Shown: one piece after another, positions 55,452 to 64,000 of the stretch
How the letters are laid out: each line of letters opens with the position of its first letter
How positions within the stretch are numbered: the first letter of the stretch is position 1
Source: an uncultured Bacteroides sp.
Lineage (GTDB): Bacteria; Bacteroidota; Bacteroidia; Bacteroidales; Bacteroidaceae
Assembly (NCBI RefSeq): GCF_937912035.1
Contig: NZ_CALDPF010000033.1
Span: forward strand, 1 to 64,000
Direction: 5' to 3'
Length of the DNA: 64,000 bases
Notes under the pieces: generated by a model
Seen by the model: the letters and a program-made list of their open reading frames with translations, nothing else
Databases searched by the model: none
Told to the model about the DNA's origin: nothing
Position numbers and translations under genes: made by a program

Positions 55452-56012
55452 ATGAAAACAATTGTAATAAAATTATTTAGCTTTTTGGCTTTATTAGGTA
55501 TGTTCACTTCATGTAATGATGAATGGGGAAATGATAATCCCGAAATGGAACATATTTATTATTATGGTTTAGGAAATGAAAGTTTTCCAGGTGGAAATGA
55601 ATTAAAGTATACAGTTCAACAAGGTAGTATAATTGCAATACCTACATACTTTTTCAGCGTTTTTAATAGGCCATATAGTCCTGAGGTTTATTATTATACA
55701 TCTACTGTCCCTAACTCGGATCCTCAATTGGTATGTGGCGAGGATTATGTAGTAGTAGATAGTAATGGCAATACGTTAACTCCAGGCTCAGACGGTGCAT
55801 ATAAAATGATTTGGCCTAATGCTGTTGGAGGTTCTCAGAATGTGTATATTAAGGCTTTAAATGGTCAGAAAGGCTTCTTACGTGTATTGACGTTCGATCC
55901 GAACAAGACAATTGTTGCTACAGATGTAAGCTCTACAACTATAATAAAAACCGAAGAATATGAGGTTAGGGCATTTACTGAAAACTATTATGTAACTGTT
56001 GAAATAAAATAA
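55452..56012 (+). CDS. Surface lipoprotein, probable glycan-binding protein
   Basis: 186 residues. Lipoprotein signal ending MFTSCND; mature part beta-rich, with no family that I recognise for certain. It resembles the short DUF1735-like surface glycan-binding proteins that follow SusD in many loci. It starts 17 bases after the SusD stop. Binding function is inferred from position, lipidation and size. Confidence 0.75.
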   Translation: MKTIVIKLFSFLALLGMFTSCNDEWGNDNPEMEHIYYYGLGNESFPGGNELKYTVQQGSIIAIPTYFFSVFNRPYSPEVYYYTSTVPNSDPQLVCGEDYVVVDSNGNTLTPGSDGAYKMIWPNAVGGSQNVYIKALNGQKGFLRVLTFDPNKTIVATDVSSTTIIKTEEYEVRAFTENYYVTVEIK

Positions 56013-56042
56013 CAGATTTGTTTTAATGAGTAAAAATACCAT

Positions 56043-56089
56043 ATATCAAGTTAGAACCTTTTTATTAGGATAAGGTTCTAATTTGATAT
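56043..56089 (+). other. Long hairpin inside the polysaccharide operon
   Basis: An 18-bp stem with one G-U pair (56043-56060 with 56072-56089) and an 11-base loop lies between the surface lipoprotein and GH88 genes. No T-run follows. It may end part of the transcripts or protect the SusC/SusD mRNA end. Confidence 0.65.
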
Positions 56090-56111
56090 GGTGAGCTTTG
56101 ATTCTTTATTT

Positions 56112-57311
56112 ATGAGAAAAATTTTAGTTTATAATCTTATTTTTCTAATATTATCAACTTCTTGTACAACTGGTAATGTAAATGGTGACATACATAGTCT
56201 CGTAAATAGTACAATTGATATTGCAGAAGAACAATATGAGAAACTTGCTTCCAAAGCGTTGCAATACAATAATAGCTTGCCAAAAACATACGAGAATGAT
56301 ACTGTGGTTATGGCAACATCGGCGTGGTGGACAAGTGGCTTTGTACCTGGAACGTTGTGGTATCTTTATGAATCGGGGGAAAATAATATGATTAAAGATT
56401 ACGCAATAAAATTATCACAGAGGGTTGAAGATCAGAAATTTACGACAGACAATCATGATGTCGGTTTCATGATATACTGCCCGTTTGGCAATGCATACAG
56501 GATGGAGCCACAGAAAAAATATAGGGACATAATAATAGAAGCTTCAAAATCATTGTCTAAGAGATATAATCCTAAAGTAGGTTTGATTCGTTCATGGGAT
56601 TTTAATGCGGACAGGTGGCAGTATCCTGTTATCATAGATAATATGATGAACTTGGAGATGCTTTGTGCTGCTACGCAGATGACGAACGACAGTACTTATA
56701 TAAAGATTGCAATCAGCCATGCTGACAAGACAATGGAAAACCATTTCAGAGATAATATGAGTTGTTATCATGTGGTGTCATACGATACGATTACAGGCAA
56801 ACCTCATGTAAAACAGACATGGCAGGGATGTTCTGACGAGAGTGAATGGTCAAGAGGACAGGCTTGGGCATTGTATGGATATACAATGATGTACAGAATG
56901 ACCGGTTTTGAAAGGTATAAAAGACAGGCGGAAAAGGTTGCATCTTATTTACTAAATCATCCAAAGATGCCTGCAGATTATATCCCTTATTGGGATTTCT
57001 GTGATCCTGAAATCCCAAATTCACTTCGTGATGCGTCTGCTGCAGCTGTTATTTGTTCTGCATTGCTTGAATTGTCGCAATATGTACCACAGGATTTGTC
57101 GGAAAAATATATGCAAGTTGTTGAGAAACAGATTATGACACTTTGCAGTTCTGAATATCTTGCAAAAAAAGGTGAATTGGGTGGGTTTATACTTAAACAT
57201 AGTGTTGGTTCTCTTCCTCATAAGTCTGAAGTTGATGTACCGTTAACTTATGCTGACTATTATTTTGTAGAGGCATTGTTGAGGTATAAGAGAATGAAGT
57301 CTGGTAATTAA
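56112..57311 (+). CDS. GH88/GH105-type unsaturated uronyl hydrolase
   Basis: 399 residues from ATG 56112; an earlier ATG at 56088 lies in the hairpin stem and would spoil the lipoprotein signal (LILSTSC). The (alpha/alpha)6 barrel has the two catalytic-type aspartates D116 (DNHDVGF) and D176 (IDNMMNLEML), the latter typical of GH88. Such enzymes hydrate and release the 4,5-unsaturated uronic acid left by a polysaccharide lyase. The lyase is the next gene. GH88 is preferred over GH105 by the MMNLEML motif. Confidence 0.85.
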   Translation: MRKILVYNLIFLILSTSCTTGNVNGDIHSLVNSTIDIAEEQYEKLASKALQYNNSLPKTYENDTVVMATSAWWTSGFVPGTLWYLYESGENNMIKDYAIKLSQRVEDQKFTTDNHDVGFMIYCPFGNAYRMEPQKKYRDIIIEASKSLSKRYNPKVGLIRSWDFNADRWQYPVIIDNMMNLEMLCAATQMTNDSTYIKIAISHADKTMENHFRDNMSCYHVVSYDTITGKPHVKQTWQGCSDESEWSRGQAWALYGYTMMYRMTGFERYKRQAEKVASYLLNHPKMPADYIPYWDFCDPEIPNSLRDASAAAVICSALLELSQYVPQDLSEKYMQVVEKQIMTLCSSEYLAKKGELGGFILKHSVGSLPHKSEVDVPLTYADYYFVEALLRYKRMKSGN

Positions 57312-57322
57312 AATTGAATGTT

Positions 57323-60169
57323 ATGAAAAGAGGTAAAATATTCTGTCTGTTATTGTTTTTATGCTGTACGTTTTCAAGTAGTATTATTGCGCAAGGTATG
57401 TATTCGGATATTCAGTTATTCCGGGTAATGCGTCAGCTGAAGTCGAACGACAGTCTGATTGTTAAGGGATATAATCAATTGCATGAGGAGGCTGAGAAGG
57501 CATTGAAAGCCTCTTCTCATGCTTTGGCAGATTTTATGATACCAGGAAGGTATATTGATTCCTTAGCTCATGTACAAAATTCTAAAAGTTTGCAGACAGA
57601 TGCTTTCAATGCGTATGTATGTGCATTGATGTATCGTTTGAATGGAGAAAAAAAGTATGCTTTAAAGGCAAGTGAATTGCTTAATGCATGGGCAAGAAAG
57701 AATAAACTTTTCTCTGAATTTGATGGCTCATTGGTTATGGCATATTCAGGAGCCGGACTTATGAATGCTGCATTACTGATGAAAAATGAAACTCTATGGG
57801 AAGAGAAAGATAAAGATTTATTCAGGAAATGGACAGAAAATGTATATAAGAAAGCAGGAGACAGCATTCGGCATAGAAAAAACAACTGGGCAGACTGGGG
57901 ACGTTACGCCTCGCTTCTTTCAGCCTCTTTCTTGGATGACAAAGATGAGATTACTTATAATTGTAATTTAATAAAATCTGATATAAGTAAAAAGATAGCT
58001 AAGGATGGCTCTATGCCGGAAGAAATAGTACGTGGTGAGAATGGTTTGTGGTATACATATTTTTCTTTGGCCCCTATAACAGCATCAGCATGGGTTATTT
58101 ATAATGAAACTGGCGAGAATCTATTTGAAATGGATTTTGACGGTGCCAGTATAAAGAAAGCACTTGATTATCTCTTGTATTATTCCATAAATCCGGATAA
58201 ATGGCCTCATTGTAAAAAAGTCAATAAACCCGTTGAAGGTGGTTGGCCTTATAATTTGTTTGAGGCTATGAGTAAGGTATATGGTTATGATAATTATGCA
58301 GCTTATACTAGAGGAAAACAACCGGTAATTTACAGACGTCATCATTTTGCGTGGACTTTCCCTACATTGATGCCACCTGTATTGGATGCTGAAGGTTACG
58401 AAAAACTTTATGTATGGCTTACGCCAGAGAATCCATGGAAGAAGACACCTGAAGTTCATGTTAATGCAGATGAACTTTTTAAGTCAATATCAGAAGAACA
58501 TCCACGACTTCTGGTGACTAAGGAACAGATGCAGAATGTCAGGGAAAGCTCTAGAAAAGATACTCTTTTGCAAAAATATATACGTGAAGTTATTGAAAAT
58601 GCAGACAAGTATATAGATAATCCGGTACAGTCAAATACCAGACGTTGTCAGGATGAATTATTATGCCTTGGTTTTGCTTATCATTATACAGGTAATTTTT
58701 TATATAAAAATAAGGCTATCGATATAATAAAATATCTATGTAATAATGTGGTACTATGGGACTGGCAGCATTTTTTAGGTGCGGCTGAAGCTACCATGGC
58801 TGTAGCTTTTGGATATGATATTTTCTATGATGCACTTACATTCAAAGAAAGGAAGAACATTAGGAACTCTATAATCAAGAATGGGCTTTTGCCTGGAATG
58901 GGGGCTTACGATGGTGCACCATACGGATGGTTTACATACGTGCGTCATAACTGGAATATTGTATGTAATTCAGGAATGATGACAGGGGCATTGGCTATTG
59001 CAAAAGATGATGAGGATTCTGACTTTTATGCAAAGTATATAGTGCCAAAAGCGATTGAATCCATGTCACTGGCAATGAATGAATATGCTCCTGATGGTGC
59101 TTATCCTGAGGGACCCGGATATTGGGGATTTGCAACTTCACATGCTGTACTTGGCTTGGAAGTATTACAGAATGCGATAGGACATGACTATGGATTGTCT
59201 GATTTTGAGGGATTTGACAAAACATTCTATTATAACTGGTATATGACTGCTCCGAATGGCAATCTTATAAGTTATGCAGATTGTTATCCTGATTCGAAGA
59301 ACAATCCTAATGGACTTATTTTATGGATGGCTCAACAGAATAATGATGCTGTTTTGGCAGGTAGAGAACATGCTTTGCTTAGTTTGACAGGAAAAAAGGC
59401 TTCTGTTTTTGATGTATTATTCTATCAAGCTCCTCAAAAAGTAACTCCTATATCCACAGACTGTTATTTCAGAGGACCGGTAGAGGTGGCCACTATGCGT
59501 ACAGACTGGTCAGAGAATGCTGTTTTCGCGTCAATTAAGGCTGGTTATAATCAGGTGAATCATGGACATCTTGATCTTGGTGCATTCGAGTATTTTGCTT
59601 TAGGCGAAAAATGGTTCTACGATTTGGGAAGCGACAACTACTACCTTCCTGATTTCTTTGATATGAATGGAGAAAGGTGGCAGTATTTCAGAACACAGAC
59701 TCAGAGTCATAATGTTCCAATGATAGACGATGCAGAACAGAATATTTATGGTAAATCACATTTTTCCAAATCTGTTATGAATAAGCCGGTTTCGATTGCG
59801 GAAATTGACTTGACAGATGTATATAGTCCATATTGTGATAATATGACCAGAACATTGACTATGAATAAAACTGATAAGACAGTTATAATCAATGACTCTT
59901 ACAAGCTTAATAAAAAAGTAAAAGAAATTTCGTGGAGAGGAGTAACAGATGCAAAAGTTACGTTAAAGAATCGTAGAACTGCAATACTTGAGAAAAATGG
60001 TAAACATGTAGAGGTTACTATTCAGTCTCCTTCTGGGGCTTACTTCGAAATTGAATCAGCCGAACAGAGGAAACCACAGAAAAAAAATGAGGGGGTATAT
60101 ATTCTTAAGGCTGTAAAAAATAAGCCTTCAATGAATTTAGATATGAGACTGTTAATATCAGTAAAGTAA
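57323..60169 (+). CDS. Bimodular polysaccharide lyase: alginate-lyase-like plus heparinase II/III-like
   Basis: 948 residues from ATG 57323 (MKRGKIF, signal peptide ending near IIAQ); an earlier TTG is less likely. Residues about 60-370 form an alginate-lyase-like (alpha/alpha) toroid with NNWADWGRY at 187-195. Residues about 390-945 form a second toroid and beta-sandwich of heparinase II/III type, with YVRHNWNIVCN at 539-549 and NHGHLDLG at 746-753, where tyrosine and histidine act in catalysis. Both modules are lyase folds acting on uronate chains. With GH88 upstream it should yield and then remove unsaturated uronate. Chain specificity is not clear. Confidence 0.82.
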   Translation: MKRGKIFCLLLFLCCTFSSSIIAQGMYSDIQLFRVMRQLKSNDSLIVKGYNQLHEEAEKALKASSHALADFMIPGRYIDSLAHVQNSKSLQTDAFNAYVCALMYRLNGEKKYALKASELLNAWARKNKLFSEFDGSLVMAYSGAGLMNAALLMKNETLWEEKDKDLFRKWTENVYKKAGDSIRHRKNNWADWGRYASLLSASFLDDKDEITYNCNLIKSDISKKIAKDGSMPEEIVRGENGLWYTYFSLAPITASAWVIYNETGENLFEMDFDGASIKKALDYLLYYSINPDKWPHCKKVNKPVEGGWPYNLFEAMSKVYGYDNYAAYTRGKQPVIYRRHHFAWTFPTLMPPVLDAEGYEKLYVWLTPENPWKKTPEVHVNADELFKSISEEHPRLLVTKEQMQNVRESSRKDTLLQKYIREVIENADKYIDNPVQSNTRRCQDELLCLGFAYHYTGNFLYKNKAIDIIKYLCNNVVLWDWQHFLGAAEATMAVAFGYDIFYDALTFKERKNIRNSIIKNGLLPGMGAYDGAPYGWFTYVRHNWNIVCNSGMMTGALAIAKDDEDSDFYAKYIVPKAIESMSLAMNEYAPDGAYPEGPGYWGFATSHAVLGLEVLQNAIGHDYGLSDFEGFDKTFYYNWYMTAPNGNLISYADCYPDSKNNPNGLILWMAQQNNDAVLAGREHALLSLTGKKASVFDVLFYQAPQKVTPISTDCYFRGPVEVATMRTDWSENAVFASIKAGYNQVNHGHLDLGAFEYFALGEKWFYDLGSDNYYLPDFFDMNGERWQYFRTQTQSHNVPMIDDAEQNIYGKSHFSKSVMNKPVSIAEIDLTDVYSPYCDNMTRTLTMNKTDKTVIINDSYKLNKKVKEISWRGVTDAKVTLKNRRTAILEKNGKHVEVTIQSPSGAYFEIESAEQRKPQKKNEGVYILKAVKNKPSMNLDMRLLISVK

Positions 60170-60217
60170 TGAACTATTGTCTATTTTAAATTAATGTTTA
60201 ACCATAATTTTATATTT

Positions 60218-61849
60218 ATGAGAAGCTTTTGTCTTATTGTTTTGTGTTTTTTCTCTTTTGCACTAAAGGCACAAACATTATATAATAATCCTATAATCCC
60301 AGGTTATTATCCAGACCCAAGTATATGCAGAGTTGGAGAAGATTATTACTTGGTTACCTCCTCTTTTGATTCTTTTCCTGGGATTCCAATCTTTCATAGT
60401 AAAGATCTTGTAAATTGGGAACAGATAGGCCATGTATTGGACAGACCGTCACAAATAGCTTTAGATTCTATTGCCTATTCTGAGGGGGTATATGCACCAA
60501 CTATTCGTTACCATAAAGGAACGTTTTATGTTATTAATACGGCAGTTGCCGTAAAGGATAGGAGTAAAAGGGGAAATTTTATAGTAAAGGCTACCAATCC
60601 TGCAGGACCATGGTCGGAACCTTATTTCCTTAATGATGCTCCAGGTATAGATCCGAGCTTGTTTTTCGATGATGACGGTAAAGTCTATTATGTAGGGAAT
60701 AAGCGACCTGATAAAGGAGAAAAGTATAAAAACCATCGTGAAATATGGCTTCAGGAATTGGATTTGAATACAATGCAGCTTATAGGAGACAAAAGCATTA
60801 TTCTATCTTCTGGTGGAGCTCTTAATTTTGCACATAATGCAGAGGCTCCTCATTTATACAAAAAAGACGGTTATTATTATCTTTTAATAGCTGAAGGAGG
60901 TACAGGTATAAATCACGCTGTATCCGTCTTTAAATCTAAAGATATAAAGTCTGAATATGAACATCATAAGAAGAATCCTATTCTGACTAATCGTCATTTA
61001 GGACGTGATTATCCTATACAGTGTATAGGACATGCAGATATGGTTGAGACTCAGAATGGAGAATGGTGGATGGTTACTCTTGGATGCCGTCCTTATGGTG
61101 GAGTCTATTTTAATTTAGCTCGTGAGACATTCTTGGTACCAATGACATGGGAAGATGGCTGGCCGGTATGTGCACCAGGAGTTGGTCATGTAGCTCTAAC
61201 TCACGAAGCTCCTAATTTGCCGGAATATAAATTTGCATCGACTCCGACTATAGATAATTTTGATACCCAGCTGTTAGGGCTACAATGGAATTTCTTGCGA
61301 ATTCCAAGAGGTGACTTTTGGGATTTGGATAAACCTAAAGGTTTTTTGTCTCTTCGTTTGAAGAAGGAGCGTATTACGGAAGAACTGAATCCGGCTTTTG
61401 TTGGTAGAAGGCAACAGCACATGAACTTTGTATCCCGAACTTTAATGAAATTTTCTCCCAAAGAAGAGAATGAAACAGCGGGTATGGTTATTTATCAGGC
61501 TCCTAAATTTCATTATAGAATGGAACTTTCCAAGTCTTCCAATGGAGATAAAGTTATAAAACTGACAGAGTGCAAAGGGGGAAAGGAAAGAGTTCTAAAC
61601 CAACAAACGATAAATTCCTCAGACTTGTTGTTGGAGATATCTGCTGAAGGGCAGGATTTGAAATTCCGTTATAAAGAGAGTGATGAGAAAGACTGGGTTG
61701 TTTTAGCTGACAAAGTTAATGGAAGAATTCTTAATAGAAATACAGCAGGAGGATTTTCCGGGATTTATTTGGGAATGTATGCCAGTGGCAATGGTCAGGA
61801 AAGCAAGAATGTGGCTTCATTCGATTATTTTGAATATTATGGTAAGTGA
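60218..61849 (+). CDS. Glycoside hydrolase family 43 enzyme with C-terminal beta-sandwich
   Basis: 543 residues from ATG 60218, chosen because it begins the signal peptide (ending near LKAQ); an ATG 24 bases earlier is possible. The five-bladed propeller shows the three GH43 acidic residues: D33 (YYPDPS), D145 (GIDPSLF) and E209 (NAEAPHLY). A C-terminal beta-sandwich (about 345-543) is of the beta-xylosidase C-terminal type. Likely beta-xylosidase or alpha-L-arabinofuranosidase activity on side chains of the target glycan. Confidence 0.9.
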   Translation: MRSFCLIVLCFFSFALKAQTLYNNPIIPGYYPDPSICRVGEDYYLVTSSFDSFPGIPIFHSKDLVNWEQIGHVLDRPSQIALDSIAYSEGVYAPTIRYHKGTFYVINTAVAVKDRSKRGNFIVKATNPAGPWSEPYFLNDAPGIDPSLFFDDDGKVYYVGNKRPDKGEKYKNHREIWLQELDLNTMQLIGDKSIILSSGGALNFAHNAEAPHLYKKDGYYYLLIAEGGTGINHAVSVFKSKDIKSEYEHHKKNPILTNRHLGRDYPIQCIGHADMVETQNGEWWMVTLGCRPYGGVYFNLARETFLVPMTWEDGWPVCAPGVGHVALTHEAPNLPEYKFASTPTIDNFDTQLLGLQWNFLRIPRGDFWDLDKPKGFLSLRLKKERITEELNPAFVGRRQQHMNFVSRTLMKFSPKEENETAGMVIYQAPKFHYRMELSKSSNGDKVIKLTECKGGKERVLNQQTINSSDLLLEISAEGQDLKFRYKESDEKDWVVLADKVNGRILNRNTAGGFSGIYLGMYASGNGQESKNVASFDYFEYYGK

Positions 61850-61876
61850 CTGTAACGCTTTTAGTAAATAAATTGT

Positions 61877-64000
61877 ATGAAATATTTTCTAAGGTTATTA
61901 TTTGTTATTGTGTTCATTTGTACACCTTACATTTCGTATAGTAAGATAGCAAATAGTTCTATAAATGACTTCGACATATCCCAATATAATGTGGTATGGA
62001 ACAGTATGAGTAAGAACTCAAGTGAATCAATGCCTTGCGGGGGAGGTGATATCGGTACAAATGTATGGGTTGAGAACGGTGAATTAATGCTTTACCTTAG
62101 TAAGAGTGGAGCTTTTGAGGAAAATGGAGTCTTCCCTAAATTGGGTAGAGTAAGATTAAACTTTAGTCCGTCACCTTTTGAAAATGGAGAGTTCAGACAG
62201 GAACTCCATTTGGATGAAGGATATGTATCTATATGGGCCAAAAACTCATCATTGGAAGTTGAGTTGAAAGTATGGGTCGATGTTTTCAACCCTGTTGTAC
62301 ATATTGACGTGGAATGTTCACGTCCTGTTATGGCAGAGGCTGTGTATGAAAACTGGAAATATAAGGAACATAAATGGACTACGGATCTGGAGTATAATTC
62401 CAGTCGTGCTTATGTGAATTCTCCATACACTCCGGTTATATTGAGAGATAGTGTCCGATTTGAGGATAACCAGGTTTTGTTTTATCACAGGAATAAAGAC
62501 TGGACTATTTTTGATATGACTGTCAGGCAGCAAGGACTTGATGGAGTAAAAAACGAGATGTGGAATCCTTTGCAAGGACTGACGTTTGGCGGATGTATGT
62601 TTGCTGATAATATGTATTCTGACGGAACTACTATGGGTGAATATGCAATAACTCCTTATAAGGGATGGAAGCTACAATCCAAAAAGGAGAATAAGAATTA
62701 CAGTGTAAAAGTGATCTTACATGCTGAAAATACTGATTCAGCTGAGAACTTTGTTAATGATTTGATGAATATAAAACAGACTCTTCCTGCTGATAAGGAT
62801 TGCGAAAAGAAAAGCCGTAAATGGTGGAATGATTTCTTTAAACGCAGTTACATTGCCATTAATACAGATGATAAGGACAAATGTCCGGAAGCATGGCAGG
62901 TAGGAAGGAACTATAATGTATTCAGATATCAGATGGGATGTAATGCTTACGGACGTTTCCCGACAAAATTCAATGGCGGTCTGTTTACTTTCGATCCTTG
63001 TTATGTAAGTGAAAAATATGAGGCTACTCCGGATCACAGAGATTGGGGAGGTGTGACTTTTACAGCTCAAAACCAAAGACTGCTTTATTGGCCAATGCTA
63101 AAATCAGGTGATTTTGATATGATGGCCTCTCAATTGGACTTTTATCTTAATGCACTGAAAAATGCAGAGCTGAGGACAAAAGTTTATTGGGGACATGGAG
63201 GAGCAAGTTTTACTGAACAGATGGAAATGTTTGGACTTCCGGTTGCTTCAGAATATGGTTGGGACAGACCTTCAAACTATCCTGTTGGAGTGGAGTATAA
63301 TAAATGGTTGGAATATCTATGGGATACATCGCTTGAATTCTGTATGATGGCAATGGATAAGCAGCGTTTTAACGGTGATGATATTTCCAGATATATACCG
63401 TTGATTGACAGTTGTCTGGATTTCTTTTTCCTGCATTATCAGCAAGAAGCATTGAACAGAACATTGCAGCCTTTTGATGGTAATGGGAAGTTAGTGATAT
63501 ATCCGGGTTCCGGAGCGGAAACATATAAGGTTGCATACAATGCAAGTTCTACAGTGGCAGCTTTACATTCTGTCTTAGGACGCCTGTTGGAATTGCCTGA
63601 ACATTATCTGACTCCGGAAAGAAGAAACTATTGGAAAGAACTTCAGAAAAGAATTCCGGATATTCCACTTATGGAAAAGGACGGGCATAAAATCATTGCT
63701 CCGGCTGTTGTATGGCATAGAAGACAGAATCATGAGATGTCTCATCTGTATCCAGTCTATCCTTGGGGTATATATGGAATAGGAAAACCAGGACTGGATA
63801 TTGCGATAAATACTTGGAAGTATGGTGCTGAGACAGGTATGCAGAAGGATTGTCCTAATCTAAGCTGGCATCAGGATGCTATTTTCTGTGCCCGAATGGG
63901 ATTGACTAATGAGGCTGAAAAGCGTACAATAAAGAAACTTAAGGATTCACCAAGGCGCTTTCCTACATTCTGGGGACCAGGACATGACTGGGTTCCTGAT
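61877..64000 (+). CDS. DUF5703 family putative glycosidase (truncated by window edge)
   Basis: The first 708 codons are present and open to the last base. Signal peptide ends near YISYS. An N-terminal DUF5703-like beta-sandwich (WNSMSKNSSESMPCGGGDIGTNVWVENG) is followed by an (alpha/alpha)6 barrel with RYQMGCNAYGRFPTKFNGG and NHEMSHLYPVYPWG, giving an architecture like GH95/GH65-type enzymes. No activity is assigned to this family as far as I know. It follows GH43 by 27 bases in the same operon. Confidence 0.75.
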   Translation, partial: MKYFLRLLFVIVFICTPYISYSKIANSSINDFDISQYNVVWNSMSKNSSESMPCGGGDIGTNVWVENGELMLYLSKSGAFEENGVFPKLGRVRLNFSPSPFENGEFRQELHLDEGYVSIWAKNSSLEVELKVWVDVFNPVVHIDVECSRPVMAEAVYENWKYKEHKWTTDLEYNSSRAYVNSPYTPVILRDSVRFEDNQVLFYHRNKDWTIFDMTVRQQGLDGVKNEMWNPLQGLTFGGCMFADNMYSDGTTMGEYAITPYKGWKLQSKKENKNYSVKVILHAENTDSAENFVNDLMNIKQTLPADKDCEKKSRKWWNDFFKRSYIAINTDDKDKCPEAWQVGRNYNVFRYQMGCNAYGRFPTKFNGGLFTFDPCYVSEKYEATPDHRDWGGVTFTAQNQRLLYWPMLKSGDFDMMASQLDFYLNALKNAELRTKVYWGHGGASFTEQMEMFGLPVASEYGWDRPSNYPVGVEYNKWLEYLWDTSLEFCMMAMDKQRFNGDDISRYIPLIDSCLDFFFLHYQQEALNRTLQPFDGNGKLVIYPGSGAETYKVAYNASSTVAALHSVLGRLLELPEHYLTPERRNYWKELQKRIPDIPLMEKDGHKIIAPAVVWHRRQNHEMSHLYPVYPWGIYGIGKPGLDIAINTWKYGAETGMQKDCPNLSWHQDAIFCARMGLTNEAEKRTIKKLKDSPRRFPTFWGPGHDWVPD

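Noticed and set aside
42586..64000. Ulvan or sulfated algal glycan locus
   Set aside because: GH88, rhamnosidase-like and lyase genes fit, but no sulfatase or its maturase is present, and the visible lyase is not a known ulvan lyase by motif.
33900..64000. Integrated mobile element
   Set aside because: The region is AT-richer and accessory in content, but no integrase, transposase, att repeat or tRNA was seen at its border.

Overview
The window reads as a chromosome segment from a gut-type member of the Bacteroidales (Bacteroides/Phocaeicola-like). The reasons are SusC/SusD pairs, a hybrid two-component regulator, an operon of fumarate reductase type (C-A-B), DUF3810 and DUF2851 proteins, and promoter elements of the Bacteroidetes type (TAnnTTTG about 20 bp after a TTG/TTTG). 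No tRNA, rRNA, CRISPR array, integrase or insertion sequence was seen.

Positions 1-33.8 kb are mostly housekeeping. They hold the end of ybeY, an SpmA/SpmB-like fusion, a DUF3810 membrane protein, an adaptor-RND-TolC efflux operon with a divergent AraC regulator, two stand-alone glycosidases (GH2 and GH30) around a small Spy-like protein, a Pif1-type helicase, an acetyltransferase-parE-coaD-S41 protease operon, frdCAB, a thioesterase-dprA pair, dus, DUF2851, and a dapB-lepB-lepB-wbqC operon. The second lepB has lost both catalytic residues.

Positions 33.9-64 kb are an accessory carbohydrate locus that is more AT-rich by eye. It has two parts. The first (33.9-42.4 kb) has a divergent AraC regulator and an operon of an L-rhamnose mutarotase-like protein, a corrinoid protein, an MtaA-like zinc methyltransferase, a stand-alone methionine-synthase activation-domain protein, a RhaT-like sugar/proton symporter, a second UROD/MtaA-superfamily protein and a GH95 glycosidase. 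This combination looks like anaerobic, vitamin B12-dependent O-demethylation of a methylated deoxysugar (rhamnose- or fucose-like), coupled to its release and uptake. It is the most likely undescribed system in the window. The second part (42.6-64 kb) is a polysaccharide utilisation locus: hybrid two-component sensor/regulator, GH106-like alpha-L-rhamnosidase, SusC, SusD, a surface lipoprotein, a GH88-type unsaturated uronyl hydrolase, a lyase fusing an alginate-lyase-like and a heparinase II/III-like module, a GH43 enzyme and a DUF5703 protein that runs off the window end.

Taken together, the genes suggest a substrate containing uronic acid, rhamnose (or another 6-deoxysugar) and O-methyl sugars. 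SusC/SusD would import oligosaccharides, the lyase and GH88 would cut the uronate linkages, GH106/GH95/GH43 would trim side sugars, RhaT would import the methylated monosaccharide, and the corrinoid system would remove the methyl group. The identity of the glycan, the methyl acceptor and the division of labour between the two UROD-family proteins are inference.
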